Source: Chlorops oryzae (lineage: Eukaryota; Arthropoda; Insecta; Diptera; Chloropidae). Taken from it: DNA of 64,000 bases. Shown here piece after piece: positions 49,503-59,739 of the stretch. The stretch spans positions 126,405,393 through 126,469,392 of the forward strand of contig CM035806.1 in NCBI GenBank assembly GCA_020466095.1, in the 5' to 3' direction. Positions within the stretch are counted from its first letter, which is position 1, and each line of letters begins with the position of its first letter. The notes under the pieces are model-generated. The model did not search any database. It was not told the origin of the DNA and saw nothing but the letters and a program-made list of their open reading frames with translations. The translations under genes and the position numbers were made by a program.

Positions 49503-49782
49503 CATATCGCACCATTGCTACTAAATCGGCACAATTAAAAAAATTCGCATTTCTCGAAAATCATTCAATCTCTCTTGAAACTAAGAAGAATAATATTTTT
49601 TTCTATATTTATATTACTCTCAATCGAATGCTGCATCAGTCAACACAAGCGTTAATTTTGTAGGTGTTCGGTTTCTTACAGAAAAATGCAATCGAACATA
49701 AAATAATTGATTAAAAAAATTTTTAATTGTGCCGATTTATTAGCAAGGGTGCGATATATAAATGACTCCATTTCCAACTCAT

Positions 49783-50222
49783 ATATGGACCCATGATACA
49801 AAGAGAGAAAGATAGCGCCACTTCGGGTACCGCTATTTTGTAGCATTCGCATTGTTGTTGTTTCCCATGCTAAAGTATAGTTGTGACGTTGGGCTTAGCG
49901 TGCAAAACAACAACAACGAAGCTCTCATTTTGTATTTGTGACATCATCGGGCTGAAGTGGCGCTATCTTGATTTCTTGTATCATGATATGGACCGTTTAC
50001 TTTGAAAGTGGTGTAACTTCATTTTTCTATTTCGAGATATTAAGTGGTGCATTTCTATTACCCAGCGCCCACCACCACCCAGCAAAACTGCGAAGTCTTT
50101 AGAATGGGTAGCTTAACACGAATACAAAAACTAAATTAACTCACGGCCTTCAACTTTCCCTCAAAGCCGCTCAGAACTGGTAAATAGAATAGTTATACCA
50201 CTTTCAAAGTAAACGGTCCATA
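49783..50222. mobile_element. MITE with TATGGACCGTTTAC ends, carrying the 194-bp MITE
   Basis: The left end ATATGGACCGTTTACTTTGA is split by the 194-bp element after ATATGGACC. The right end TCAAAGTAAACGGTCCATAT pairs with it; the arms extend about 32 bp through AAGTGGTRTAAC. Possibly Tc1/mariner-like with TA flanks. Confidence 0.75.
49792..49985 (+). mobile_element. 194-bp MITE with exact 9-bp duplication, copy 2
   Basis: Ends CATGATACAAAG and CTTGTATCATG. ATATGGACC is identical at 49783-49791 and 49986-49994. Exactly the same length as copy 1 at 29867-30060, in opposite orientation and with few differences. Both copies inserted next to a target ending CC. Confidence 0.92.
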
Positions 50223-50225
50223 TAT

Positions 50226-50664
50226 CCACTATCCGGTATCCGGCCTATCCGGCCTTAAATTTAGTATCCCGGATACCGGATACCATCTTTATCCGGCCGC
50301 CGGATACCTCACATTAAACATTTGCTATATTGTATTTGTACATCGAAAGCAGATTTGAAAATGGAGCGATTGGAGGAAACCGGATGCAGTTCCGCTAACA
50401 TTTTCACAAAAAATTTCCATTTTTAGAGATTTTTTATTTCAGTTGTGCAACCGCTCGAAACAATCATTACTAAAAAGTGTGCTGTGTAAAAAACTAACGT
50501 TCGAAATTTTTGCTACCAGACGGCAACGCTCAGAATCATGACTACGCCGTTCAATATGGCTTTAAAACCGAAATATGTATAACAAAAAAAATTAAATATC
50601 CGGCATCCGGTTATCCGGCCTGGCAACCAGCCGGATATCCGGCATTCGGCCGGATACACTATTC
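50226..50664. mobile_element. Inverted-repeat element rich in TATCCGG
   Basis: The left zone 50228-50315 holds CTATCCGGTATCCGGCC, CCCGGATACCGGATACC and ATCCGGCCGCCGGATACC. The right zone 50597-50656 holds ATCCGGCATCCGGTTATCCG and AGCCGGATATCCGGCATTC. The motif occurs in both orientations at both ends with an AT-rich centre, resembling a non-autonomous element with subterminal repeats. The exact ends are uncertain. Confidence 0.55.
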
Positions 50665-50895
50665 GATGCAACAATAACAGAAATCTCTGCTCGTTCACAT
50701 TTATAAGTTGGTCTTCCAAGTTTTATCACCAGAAATGGTCGAAAGAATTTTTTGTTGTTTTATTTTTTGCTTGTGCGCAGATGGGTAAAAAAAAACACTC
50801 ACGCTTCGAAACAGTAAAATTGGGGAAATATTAAAAAATTTCAAAAACTTTTTAAATGACACCACCTTGTTAAATACGCCATGTATTAAACCCAA

Positions 50896-51095
50896 GGCTG
50901 AGAACACACCGGATCAAACGAAACAAAACGTTTGCGTTTCGTTAGTCAAGAAAAACCCTTTCCTTTCTTAGTCAAAACCGTTTCTTTTTGGCTAATCTGG
51001 TGTGTTCGCTCTCATAAGACACAATGTACTGTTGTTTTTGAAAACGTTTTGTTTCGGTCTCGTTTCGTTTCGTTTGATCTGGTGTGTTCTCAGCC
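50896..51095. mobile_element. 200-bp MITE, GGCTGAGAACACACC ends
   Basis: The left end GGCTGAGAACACACCGGATC and the right end GATCTGGTGTGTTCTCAGCC are inverted repeats extending through AAACGAAACAAAACG. Flanks are CAA (50893-50895) and TAA (51096-51098), a possible 3-bp duplication with one change. It abuts the next element without spacer. Confidence 0.75.
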
Positions 51096-51098
51096 TAA

Positions 51099-51579
51099 GG
51101 GGCTATCTCCAGATCTGTCAGAAATGAAAAACTTAGTAGTGGTATTCAAGCAGCTGTGGAAATTCGAATGTGCAAATTTCGCACTGGCAAACTTTCCACT
51201 TTTGCATGAACGACCCTGTTAGCAAGGTGTATACTACAGTAGGCGCGATAATAGCGAATTTTAAAACATTATAGCTTTATTTATAAATAGGTAGTTACTT
51301 TAAACAAATTTTTAATATGGAAATGGTTGACGCAGTAGGCTTGGGCTTTACAAATTTCCACACAGCATGGCGCAAATTTTTCACATCAAAATATATACCA
51401 AATCCATACAAACAAATTTGCACAAACGCAAAAATTGCGAGGGTGCAAAAATTGCACACCTGCTTGAATCCCACTAACATAAAAAAACGATTCAGAAATG
51501 AATCAGAAATTTTCTGAAGTGTTTTTTATATGAAGTTTTTCATTTCTGTTTCATTTCTGACAGGACTGGAGCTAGCCCG
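51099..51579. mobile_element. PIF/Harbinger-like MITE, GGGCYNNCTCCAG family, copy 2
   Basis: The left end GGGGCTATCTCCAGATCTGT and the right end GACAGGACTGGAGCTAGCCC are inverted repeats; TAA flanks both sides (51096-51098 and 51580-51582). The same family occurs at 61670-62127. Its left arm GTCAGAAATGAAAAACTT is interrupted by the 340-bp element at 51137. Confidence 0.8.
51137..51476. mobile_element. hAT-like MITE, TAGTGGTATTCAAGCAG family, copy 2
   Basis: The left end TAGTGGTATTCAAGCAGCTG and the right end CACCTGCTTGAATCCCACTA are inverted repeats. AATGTGCAAATTT and AAAAATTGCACA motifs occur in the arms. It shares both ends with 30164-30674 but is 340 bp rather than 511 bp. It lies inside the PIF/Harbinger-like MITE. 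No exact duplication. Confidence 0.75.
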
Positions 51580-51711
51580 TAAAGTTGTTATAACAAAAAT
51601 ATAAAAACAAAAAATTTCTAATTTTTAAGCTATGAAAAAAAGAATGCCGAAAACATGTTTTAATACCAAACAGTGAAAAAAGAAAATTTAAAAAATGTCC
51701 AGGATAGATTA

Positions 51712-51893
51712 GTGTGGTTGCCATCCAGGGTGACGCACTTAGGCAACACATAGGGCCCGTTGTGATACCACGTATAAAGAAAAACAAAACCTTAAAAAAC
51801 GACACAAACATCCACGACATCAGCTGGGAGTCGAACCCAGGGCCTCTCTCGCTTCGTAAATTGGCATCTCAGCCAATTACGGCACAGAGGCCG
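51712..51893 (-). mobile_element. tRNA-derived SINE, copy 1
   Basis: On the reverse strand the head holds an A box TGGCTGAGATGC (51864-51875, 11 of 12 to TRGCNNAGNNGG) and an exact B box GGTTCGACTCC (51827-51837) within a perfect T arm CTGGG-TTCGACT-CCCAG. The tail runs through TATACGTGGTATCACAACGG and ends near CCACACTAATCTATCC. Similar over its whole length to 63663-63840. Such pol III heads define tRNA-derived SINEs. Confidence 0.85.
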
Positions 51894-52488
51894 ACTAGAA
51901 ACCTTTAAGGAACAAGAGAATAAAAATAAACTAAAAAAAATTAAAAACTCAAATAACAAATTATTTAAAAATTTTTATTTTCAATTTAAAATACTTAGGT
52001 ATAATTTATTTAGCTTTTGAAAAAAAAAAAATTAAAAAAAAAAATAATAATAATAATTACAAAAACAAACAAAAATTGTGCAGCGGCTTAAGCTCAGCGT
52101 ACAATTCTATTTCTCTTGAGCAGTCGACTTTTTTTTTTTTTTGTACTGATACCAATTCAATTTCGGTAGGAATATTTCCAGACCTGCGGCAACTCTATTT
52201 GCAATAGCGCGCTAAGCACATTGTATCTGCTCGCAGTTGCACATCGGACATCGAACTGCTTCAATCTGCAGCAGCGAACATCGAGCCGTATGAGGCATTC
52301 AAAACAATTCTCGCTTAATTGCATCGCATATGAGCTTAAACAATATTTCTTTACTTAATTGAATGAAACAAATTGAATCAAGACAAATGAAGAATTCTGG
52401 ATGGATTTCCCGGTTGATTAAAATTTTCTTTGGGTTTACAAAATTTTGTATTTTTAGTGGGAATATTTTTCGGTGTTATAAAAGTGAT
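51894..52488. other. AT-rich sequence, nothing recognised
   Basis: A-rich runs at 52020-52050 and poly-T at 52130. No gene signal. Confidence 0.4.
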
Positions 52489-52700
52489 GCCTGGTTTCCA
52501 ATAATGCAGGAATTTTTGCGCATCAATTCCTGCCAACATTTAACACATACAATCATATAGAGCCAATTACAATCAAACACGCAATTGATTAAAACTGGTT
52601 CCACATATTTGGATATATTGAATGTTTGCAGGAATTGATGTGCAGGAATCGATGCGCAGGAATCGATGCGCAGGAATTCGTTCGTATTTGGAAATCAGGC
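52489..52700. mobile_element. Inverted-repeat element with GCAGGAATCGAT repeats
   Basis: The left end GCCTGGTTTCCAATAATGCA and the right end TATTTGGAAATCAGGC are inverted repeats. The right half holds four TGCAGGAATYGATG-like tandem units of about 15 bp (52628-52675). The left half holds AGGAATTTTTGCGCATCAAT and ATTCCTGCC in the opposite sense. Confidence 0.6.
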
Positions 52701-53830
52701 TTGAATGTTACGAGTGTTACGCATTAGAATGGTATCCGATCTCACATATACACATTAAGAAAAAATTCTGCAACGAAGAAATTTTTAATTCGTCATAAAA
52801 ATCGATTATTTGATGAGATTAAATTTGAAAAGCGAAACTTTCGAAAATAATGAAATTCGTTTTATTTCGGTAAAAAAAAAAAAAAAAAAAAAAATTTAAT
52901 TTTTTGTTGTCGATTTCTTTGAGCTATTAATCTCATTCGTTACTTTCACAGAACTGAAGCCTAAGCCCTTCCCATTAGTCGAAAATCGCAATCGATCAAA
53001 CTTTGATAGCCCTTCTCGAAATAATGGAATACCTACTTTGTTTTTTGTATATACCCTGCAGAAACACCGACTGCTCGCCAAGTACTCATCGACTTGACAC
53101 AAATACATATAAGTACCAGCACAATGGGCTCCTGTTATTGCAGTTATTGAACTCAGCATTGAAAAATAATCGCCAAAAACATTCGCATACTCCAACAGGT
53201 AGACCTCTTTTAGTATATCTTTCATATTCGAAGATCGCTTTCAGTTCGAACTTCTACTGTACCTCAGTGGATAGTCGATTCTCATCGATGAAAGAAAAAA
53301 GTTTGGACTAGTCTACCTCTGAGCAGTTTAGATGAACTCCATTTCAGTAAATTGGTGATGACCGCAGGTTTAAGGTTTTTCAGGGTTTGAGGGGGATAAA
53401 CATAGATTCAGATATCTATGCTGTGCTATCACTAATAACGCAATTATGTAAATTGAAACATGTAAAACAAATGTCTCACAATGGGATATCTGATTAATGA
53501 TTTGCAATTTCAGTCTCCAATTTTCAGTCCGGGGGTCAGGTCAAGAAAATAAAAATAAATAAAAAATAAAAAATTAAAAATTAAAAACAAAAAACCATGA
53601 CTTAACACAACGACAACGGGCCACAGATTGGCCATTTCAACACCAAATGAAATTCATCAAAGATGAAAGTAAAAAGCTTCATTCGATGGGGTTAGTCTTG
53701 AGTTAAACTCCATTTACTTTCGTTAAAATCATATTTTTATCCGAAAAAAAACACACTTTTGTAATAGTTTGAAAAACGACAAAATTATGTTAATTTTTGG
53801 CCGATCTCCTCGGGATTGTTTTAAAGAAAT
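52701..53830. other. Unrecognised AT-rich sequence
   Basis: Poly-A at 52869-52893 and AAATAAAAATAAATAAAAAA near 53550. No supported gene. Confidence 0.4.
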
Positions 53831-53832
53831 AC

Positions 53833-54002
53833 AGTCGACTCGCGTTAATTCAAATCTGCGATAATTCGAACCTCTCTTTAATTGAAAGTGATCACGAGTT
53901 CCCTACAAAATTTCTTTATACAGTCGACTCTCGTTCATTCAAACACTCGATAATTCAAAATATTTTAAGTCCCTCGAGTTTCGAATTAACGAGAGTCGAC
54001 TG
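53833..54002. mobile_element. pogo/Tigger-like remnant, CAGTCGACTCTCGTT ends
   Basis: CAGTCGACTCGCGTTAATTC at 53833 and CAGTCGACTCTCGTTCATTC at 53921 are direct copies of one end. The right end GAATTAACGAGAGTCGACTG (54002) is inverted to both. TA precedes each left end and follows the right end. The 53921-54002 part is an 82-bp near-palindrome; 53833-53920 looks like part of a second copy. Confidence 0.75.
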
Positions 54003-54004
54003 TA

Positions 54005-55270
54005 TTTGATTTCGATAAATTTCATTTCGAAAAGAACTACACATCCGTGCACGTAGGAAAGTGAGACTCGAGACAAGGAGCAGTATTTTTTGTGTTTTAA
54101 ATACTGCTTTGTAGATGCTGCCCTGCTACAGAACTCTAACGCATTGCAAATTGTGGTATTGTGATAATGCACTCAAATTATTTCGAAAAGATCACTTTCC
54201 ACATAAAATCAAATTGTGTATTTTCGAGGATGGAATTTGGGAAACAATTTTGTGGCTTTTTTCTTTAAATTTTTTATATTTTATTAATATGTATTTTTAA
54301 TTAAAAATTTTTTCTTTTTATTAATTTTTTAAATAATTTTTTTAAATTTATTACCTTTGAAGCAAGACGAGATCAAGTGGAGATCACAGGATTACTCATT
54401 TAGTTGCATTATAATATACAGGGGAAGCTCTCATGCCTGAATTCAGAGGAGGGAGGAGCTTGGTTTTTAGAACGAAGTTCTTTATGAAACGATAGCGACA
54501 GATAGGGACCTAGTCGAGAAAAAGTTAAATTCCGTTATTATTGTGCGTTACCAAAAAGTGAAGTTCGCAAAAAAGGGTATAATAACCTTTGCAGAGAGAA
54601 AGAAATATACATATATTTATGTAAAATTACTTTCTGATGCGGCCGAGATATTATACTTTTTTAGGCGACACTTATATCCGACGATATCACGAAAAAACAA
54701 TTAATTATTAAATTGAGAAACTACACACACAAAACAAAACAAAATGTGGTGCTGCCAGAGTGAAAGTTTTCAGAATAACTCCGATTAGTAGGTTTTTGCA
54801 AATATATAAGGGCATTTTAGGTAACTTATAATTTTTTTGCGCTATCAAAGTATCCGTCAATTCGTACACAATTGAAACTTATTTAAAATCATCGGCTGTA
54901 CTCCGCGGGCTGCGGATGTAATATTGGTGTGAAAAATATCGATACTTTATAACATCTTTAAGTATGAAAATTCGCATTTTCAAGACTATCTCATTTGCGA
55001 TGGAAAACCCTTTACACGTATGTTTTTTCAGTTCCAGTATATTCCGCTTAGCCGACTTCGCACTTTAAGGGCTCAACGCTGTTAAAGTAAATTTGAAAGG
55101 AAGTAACGAGCTCATTCTTTTGAAGAAAGGAAATCAGAGTTGAAATTTCGATGACAGGTCGACAGAAATATAGGAAATGTATGACTTAAATGCAACCCTG
55201 TGAGTCCGATTACTTGTAATAAGCGTATGCGTTCAAGTAGCGAAAGTAAGCCAAAGTACTTATTTGTTTT
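54005..55270. other. Unrecognised AT-rich sequence
   Basis: No gene or element ends recognised. Confidence 0.4.
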
Positions 55271-55892
55271 TATACCCAGCGTAAGCAGGGTATATTAGTT
55301 TTGTGCGAATCTTGTAACAGCCAGAACTAAGCTCCGTAGATATATACATATATATATATTCTTGATCAGGATCAAAAACTGAATCGATTTAGACATGTCC
55401 GTCTGTCCGTCCGTCTGTGGTCGGATCTCCTCCGAAACGGCTGGACCAACCAATTCGAAATTTGGCACCTTAGTAAATTTGATCCTTAGTAAAAATGGGA
55501 GACATCCGCCCACTGCCAAGCCCAAAAATGAATTTAATGTGTTCTCAGTAAAAAGCTTGTAACTTGCGAACCAGTCAACACATTTCATTGATATTTGGTG
55601 TACTGGTAAACTACGAAAAGGGACGTATCCTGGAAAAAAGGGACGCTTTCCTGATCTAGCCACGCCCACAAATAAAGGACTATCGTAACTTGTGAAGTAA
55701 AAGGCGTAGAAGCTTCAAATTCGCAACATAGGTTGACCAAGGCGAATGCAAGGTGTAGGAAAAAAAATTTATGTGGTCCGCCCACTCCCACGTCCACAAA
55801 TGGAGATTTTTCGTAACATAGTGCGCCAATAATGTCGGGACGCTGGGTAATTCAAAGTCGGGCTTGACCGACTTTAGCTTTCTTACTTGTTT
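55271..55892 (+). mobile_element. Family-B INE-1/Helentron-like element, full length, single unit
   Basis: Starts with the stem-loop TATACCCAGCGTAAGCAGGG, has a short GTCCGTCTGTCCGTCCG core (55397-55418), GGTCGGATCTCCTCCGAAAC, one downstream unit (CAAGGCGAATGCAAGGTGTA near 55738), the 3' hairpin AAAGTCGG/GCTTGA/CCGACTTT and TTACTTGTTT. 622 bp, about half of the 39413 copy because it lacks the tandem array. Confidence 0.92.
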
Positions 55893-58726
55893 CTACATGT
55901 GTTTGGTATAGGAAATTTACTTGCTGCTTTAGAGCGTAGAGCCCTTTAGCGCGCATGTAAGTTACATACCGGCACAAAAATATTCTACGGCAGCATTTTT
56001 GTCTGTATTTCTATGAAAATTTCTCTTTTAGTTGCATTCAACTTAGGTGCACATTCGCTTTAACAGCATCTTGTTTTTGGTTTTTGAAATAAAATTTCAT
56101 AGTAAAATGTTCCTTTAACAGCCCTGTTGAAAATTTATCATTTGAATTTCAAACGCTTTCCTATCGACCTAAAATGCCTTTGCTTTATTAGAATTTTTCA
56201 AAAATTTTGATACAAAATTAATAAACCTGGTTTAAACTCTCATAGCGACTATCATTTAAAAGTTTAAACCATCAAAAAGTTTAAGCTACATAGGTTGAAG
56301 ACGATAAACCTCAATTTTTTTTCATTTCATTTTATTGCATTTTTTTATTTTTATTTCTAGTCAGTAATGAAAGAATTTTCCTTTTGTTACAAAAGTTTAA
56401 TACTTATGTTTTTTGTTAATAAAATTAATATTTGGACAGCGTTCTTTTATGTTTAAAAACACAAAAGGAATGAAAAAAATTTATTTCTTATGGCCGTCTT
56501 GTATACATATATTTTTCGATTAATAAATTAATTTTTGCGAAAAACCTTGCTGCGATTTATATCTACTAACATTTATAAATACCATAATGAACTTCGTTCT
56601 TATCTGGTGTCCTATGACACAACGCAACTGTTTTTTAGCTCCGCGATATCGAAGATCGTCTGAACTGGGAGCAACACAAAAAAATATTGAGTGCCGTCAA
56701 CCGTCAGACGTCAACCTGGATGAGCTTTTCCAAACCAGGAACTTTCACTATATTTGCTTGCAAGCCCATTCATATTATTATCAAGTCCATCGTATAATTA
56801 CCACAACCTACATACATGCACATACTAATGGGCTTTTGAGATGACATTTTCATAGTTTTCTGGTTAATCAACTCTCTCAGAATAAAAGTCTTTCACCCAG
56901 AAACTTTATCTCAAATCTAACTTTTCCTCAAGTTTTCACTTTCCCATAAATTCTTTGCTTTACATGTTTGTACATAGAAGGAAGAAAGACGAAGGAGAAA
57001 AAAAAAATACCAGCGCTTGGAAAACAAATTTTCCCGGAAATTGATAGTCTCATCTTCGGGAAAATTACGTGCATGATGCAAAAGTCCAATGAAAAAAAAA
57101 ATAGGAAAAAAATTAAAATTAAGAAAAGAAAAAAGGTTCAAGTTAATCTAAATACTTTATGCCTCGTTGTGTATCACGGAATATGAATCTCTCTTTGCAC
57201 TAGATTCCAGTCCTCTTCAAATTTGACAAAGAACCGTGTCCGATGTTGCTGCTTCTATTTTAATTCTTGTTTTTATTATTGTAGTTGTTGTTGTTGATGT
57301 TTGCTTTTTCGGATTTCGTTGACGAACATCGGAGCGCATTGAGCCCTGAAAATATTGCCAAAGTGATCGCTCGATCGTGTGTGGATCATTGGGTCATACG
57401 ATAGCGAAGAAGAATGAGACAACAAAGAAACTGCGTTCTCCGTGCTCCTGTCTTCGGGCTGCTCCGACTCTCTGCCGAATATGCATAATAAACTGAAGCT
57501 CCAATTTAATTGAGATAAATTGCTTCGTCTTTTCTTTTTTCCTCTGTTTTTCAATTTCAAAATATACCTACTTACCACAAAAAAAAAAGGTCGAAGTTGT
57601 GACCAAAGTATCTTGGGGTTTTTTCTTTTTAGGTCGGTCGGACGGACGTAGGTACTTTTAGGATTCGAGTGCCAAAAATTCCTAGAATTTTGCGCAATAA
57701 TTTTTATCGCCCTCTTATTCTGAGATTCATTCGAGCAAAAGTGTTTCAAACAACATCACATAAAGCGGAGCGATGAAGAGATGCAGATGATATGGATAAC
57801 TTACGGTTTCAATTTCAGTCTCACGCACAAACTATACATTCAGAGATAGAGATACACCTACGTACAATAAAATAGAATTATAAAGAAAACTGATAGACAT
57901 AGTAGAATTTCAAAGATCTGCTGTTGGACGAAGAGAGTCGTCTATGAAATCTGTTCTGTACACAAAATTTTGCTATTTTATTGAACATGACTGTAGGTAT
58001 TCTTTATGACTGGATTAAATCTACATCACTCGAATTCGCGACTAAAAGATGTGTAAGAAAACATTTTTATTTCCTTTTTGATTTTCTATATTTTCCAAAG
58101 ATTTGTGGACTAGGCTCTTCTAGGAGAGCTCTTAATCATATGAACTTTTTCATTTCTTCTTCGCCAGGATGGATATAGATCAATAAGTCAATCTGATAAA
58201 GAAAGATAAATAAATGAATGAAAATTTTAAATTAAGATTTTTTTTTTTTTTTTAATAAAATGGGATTTACTTCAAATTTTGGAGCAGTACGAATTTCGTA
58301 ATAGCCAAAATTAAATTTGGCCTTCGTATAAAAGTAATAAAAATTGTCGATCGAGAGCTTTTTAAGTGATCACTGCTTCAGTTGCACATGCATTGTTACT
58401 TTTAAACTGTTCTTAATACGCACAAATCCACCGATTGAGTGCTGCTGCTGCTGATGATGGTGAGCAGTTGGGCCTGCTTGGTTAATGATGGTAACGCATC
58501 AATAGGAATGGGGGCTTTAAGATGCAACCGCTTTAATGTTGATTTTAATTAATGTCACCGTGACTGGTTACTCGCGATGCACAGTTATAGTTACAAAGGT
58601 GAGACGATGGAACAGATGTATAGAAACACGAAGGCAGCCATGACAGTGCCCTGATCGAGCTCTCATGTTGGAAGCTATAATTTGCCAACTTTCACCGCCT
58701 CCTACTCGCGGTTGGAACGAATGTGA
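55893..58726. other. Unrecognised sequence
   Basis: AT-rich. The longest frame, on the reverse strand at 57276-57749 (157 residues, ending in a QQQQ-containing tail), has no recognisable domain. CTGCTGCTGCTGATGATGG near 58441. No element ends recognised. Confidence 0.35.
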
Positions 58727-59221
58727 ATGAATGAAGCGGTACGAGCAGTTGTAGGCAAATGCATTTGTCGCATGCAATCACCATTCAAACTTCTAACAAC
58801 AACGCCAACAGCAACAACGCCAACAGCAACAACAACAATTGTAACTTCATCCGCGTCGGCACGAATATCAGCATCAGGCATCATCATCAGCATCAGCACC
58901 AACATCTCATCTAATGTATGCGAACATCAAAGCATGGCAGAAACAGCGCAACAACGGTGTTCGCCATATGGATCGGCGGTCATAGAACGAGCCCGAAGAA
59001 TTGTAATGCCACCCAGTAGTTGTGATGGTAATTGTTGCAGTCGCCACCGATCGTGCACAGAAGTCGCTTCAAATTCAAATAATTTTCATCGCTCTATTCC
59101 GCGAAAAGTTAGATTGCTTTCCAGAATGATGGCGGCGCATCCACCGCCGCCACATGTGAGGAAATTATTGTTGAAAACGATGTGGAAAATTTCTGTTTTT
59201 AATCCAGCAAAAAAAATATGA
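58727..59221 (+). CDS. Weak candidate exon, unrecognised
   Basis: A 164-residue frame in sequence less AT-rich than its surroundings. The first part (residues about 25-60) is Thr/Ser/Ala/Ile-rich, from CAACAGCAACAACGCC and CATCAGCATCAG simple repeats. Residues about 66-145 look more protein-like: an Arg-rich patch with RARRIV, a Cys-rich SSCDGNCCSRHRSC, then a basic SIPRKVRLLSRMMAAHPPPP. A GTGAGG that could be a splice donor follows the Pro run at 59156; beyond it the frame is AT-rich. I do not recognise a family, and the frame may be chance in a repeat-influenced region. No neighbouring gene supports it. Confidence 0.12.
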   Translation: MNEAVRAVVGKCICRMQSPFKLLTTTPTATTPTATTTIVTSSASARISASGIIISISTNISSNVCEHQSMAETAQQRCSPYGSAVIERARRIVMPPSSCDGNCCSRHRSCTEVASNSNNFHRSIPRKVRLLSRMMAAHPPPPHVRKLLLKTMWKISVFNPAKKI

Positions 59222-59739
59222 TCTTGAGGTATTAATTAAAAGACCATAATACGGTTTTTTTTTTCTGTGCACACTAAATCCAATCAAATTGTTGGAGCAA
59301 TTGTTATTCTTTTTCTTGAACTTCTTACAGTCGTGAAGTCGAGTGATCTAGATGTGATCTGATTATAAAGAATACCTACAGTCATGTTCAATAAAAAGCA
59401 AAATGAGGGGGGAGAGGTGGATAAAGGAAGAGTGGGGGGGGGGGGGGGCTAAGAGTGGGGGGATAGGGGGCGAGAGAAATAGAGAAAGGGAAAGAAAGAC
59501 AGAAAGTGAGAGACATGAAATGAGAGAGAAAGAGTTAATAAGTGAGATATAACATCCGAGACAAAAAAAGAGCATGACACAAAAAAAAAAGGATCGGAAA
59601 ATCTCTACGCAGAAAAGAAGGAGGGAGAACGAGAGCAAGAAAGAATCGCTCTTACCTTTTATATGAATAAGAGTAAGAAATTTCCCATTTCAAAGCAAAT
59701 TTCGTTCGTCCGCAAGTAAATCCGAACGGTGCAAGTGCA
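59222..59739. other. Non-coding sequence with G-rich patch
   Basis: 59406-59471 is G-rich, including an uninterrupted run of 15 G (59434-59448) with GTGGGGGGATAGGGGGC after it. Followed by a GA-rich zone to about 59640. Confidence 0.7.

Larger units (their letters stand above)
48495..49756. mobile_element. MITE with TATCGCACC ends, interrupted by the 48501 element
   Basis: Left end TATCGC at 48495-48500, resuming as ACCATTGCTACTAAATCGGC at 49511. The right end is GCCGATTTATTAGCAAGGGT followed by GCGATA, ending near 49756. The arms pair over about 40 bp (TTAATTGTGCCGATTT). The 1002-bp hAT element lies six bases inside its left end. Without it the unit is about 250 bp. Confidence 0.7.

Noticed and set aside
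51712..51893. Functional tRNA gene
   Set aside because: A/B boxes and T arm are good, but the acceptor stem does not close after the T arm and a conserved non-tRNA tail follows; the second copy at 63663 confirms a SINE.
57276..57749. 157-residue reverse-strand frame with QQQQ tail
   Set aside because: No recognisable domain. A GTAAGT on that strand at 57570-57575 falls inside the frame, and composition is not clearly coding.
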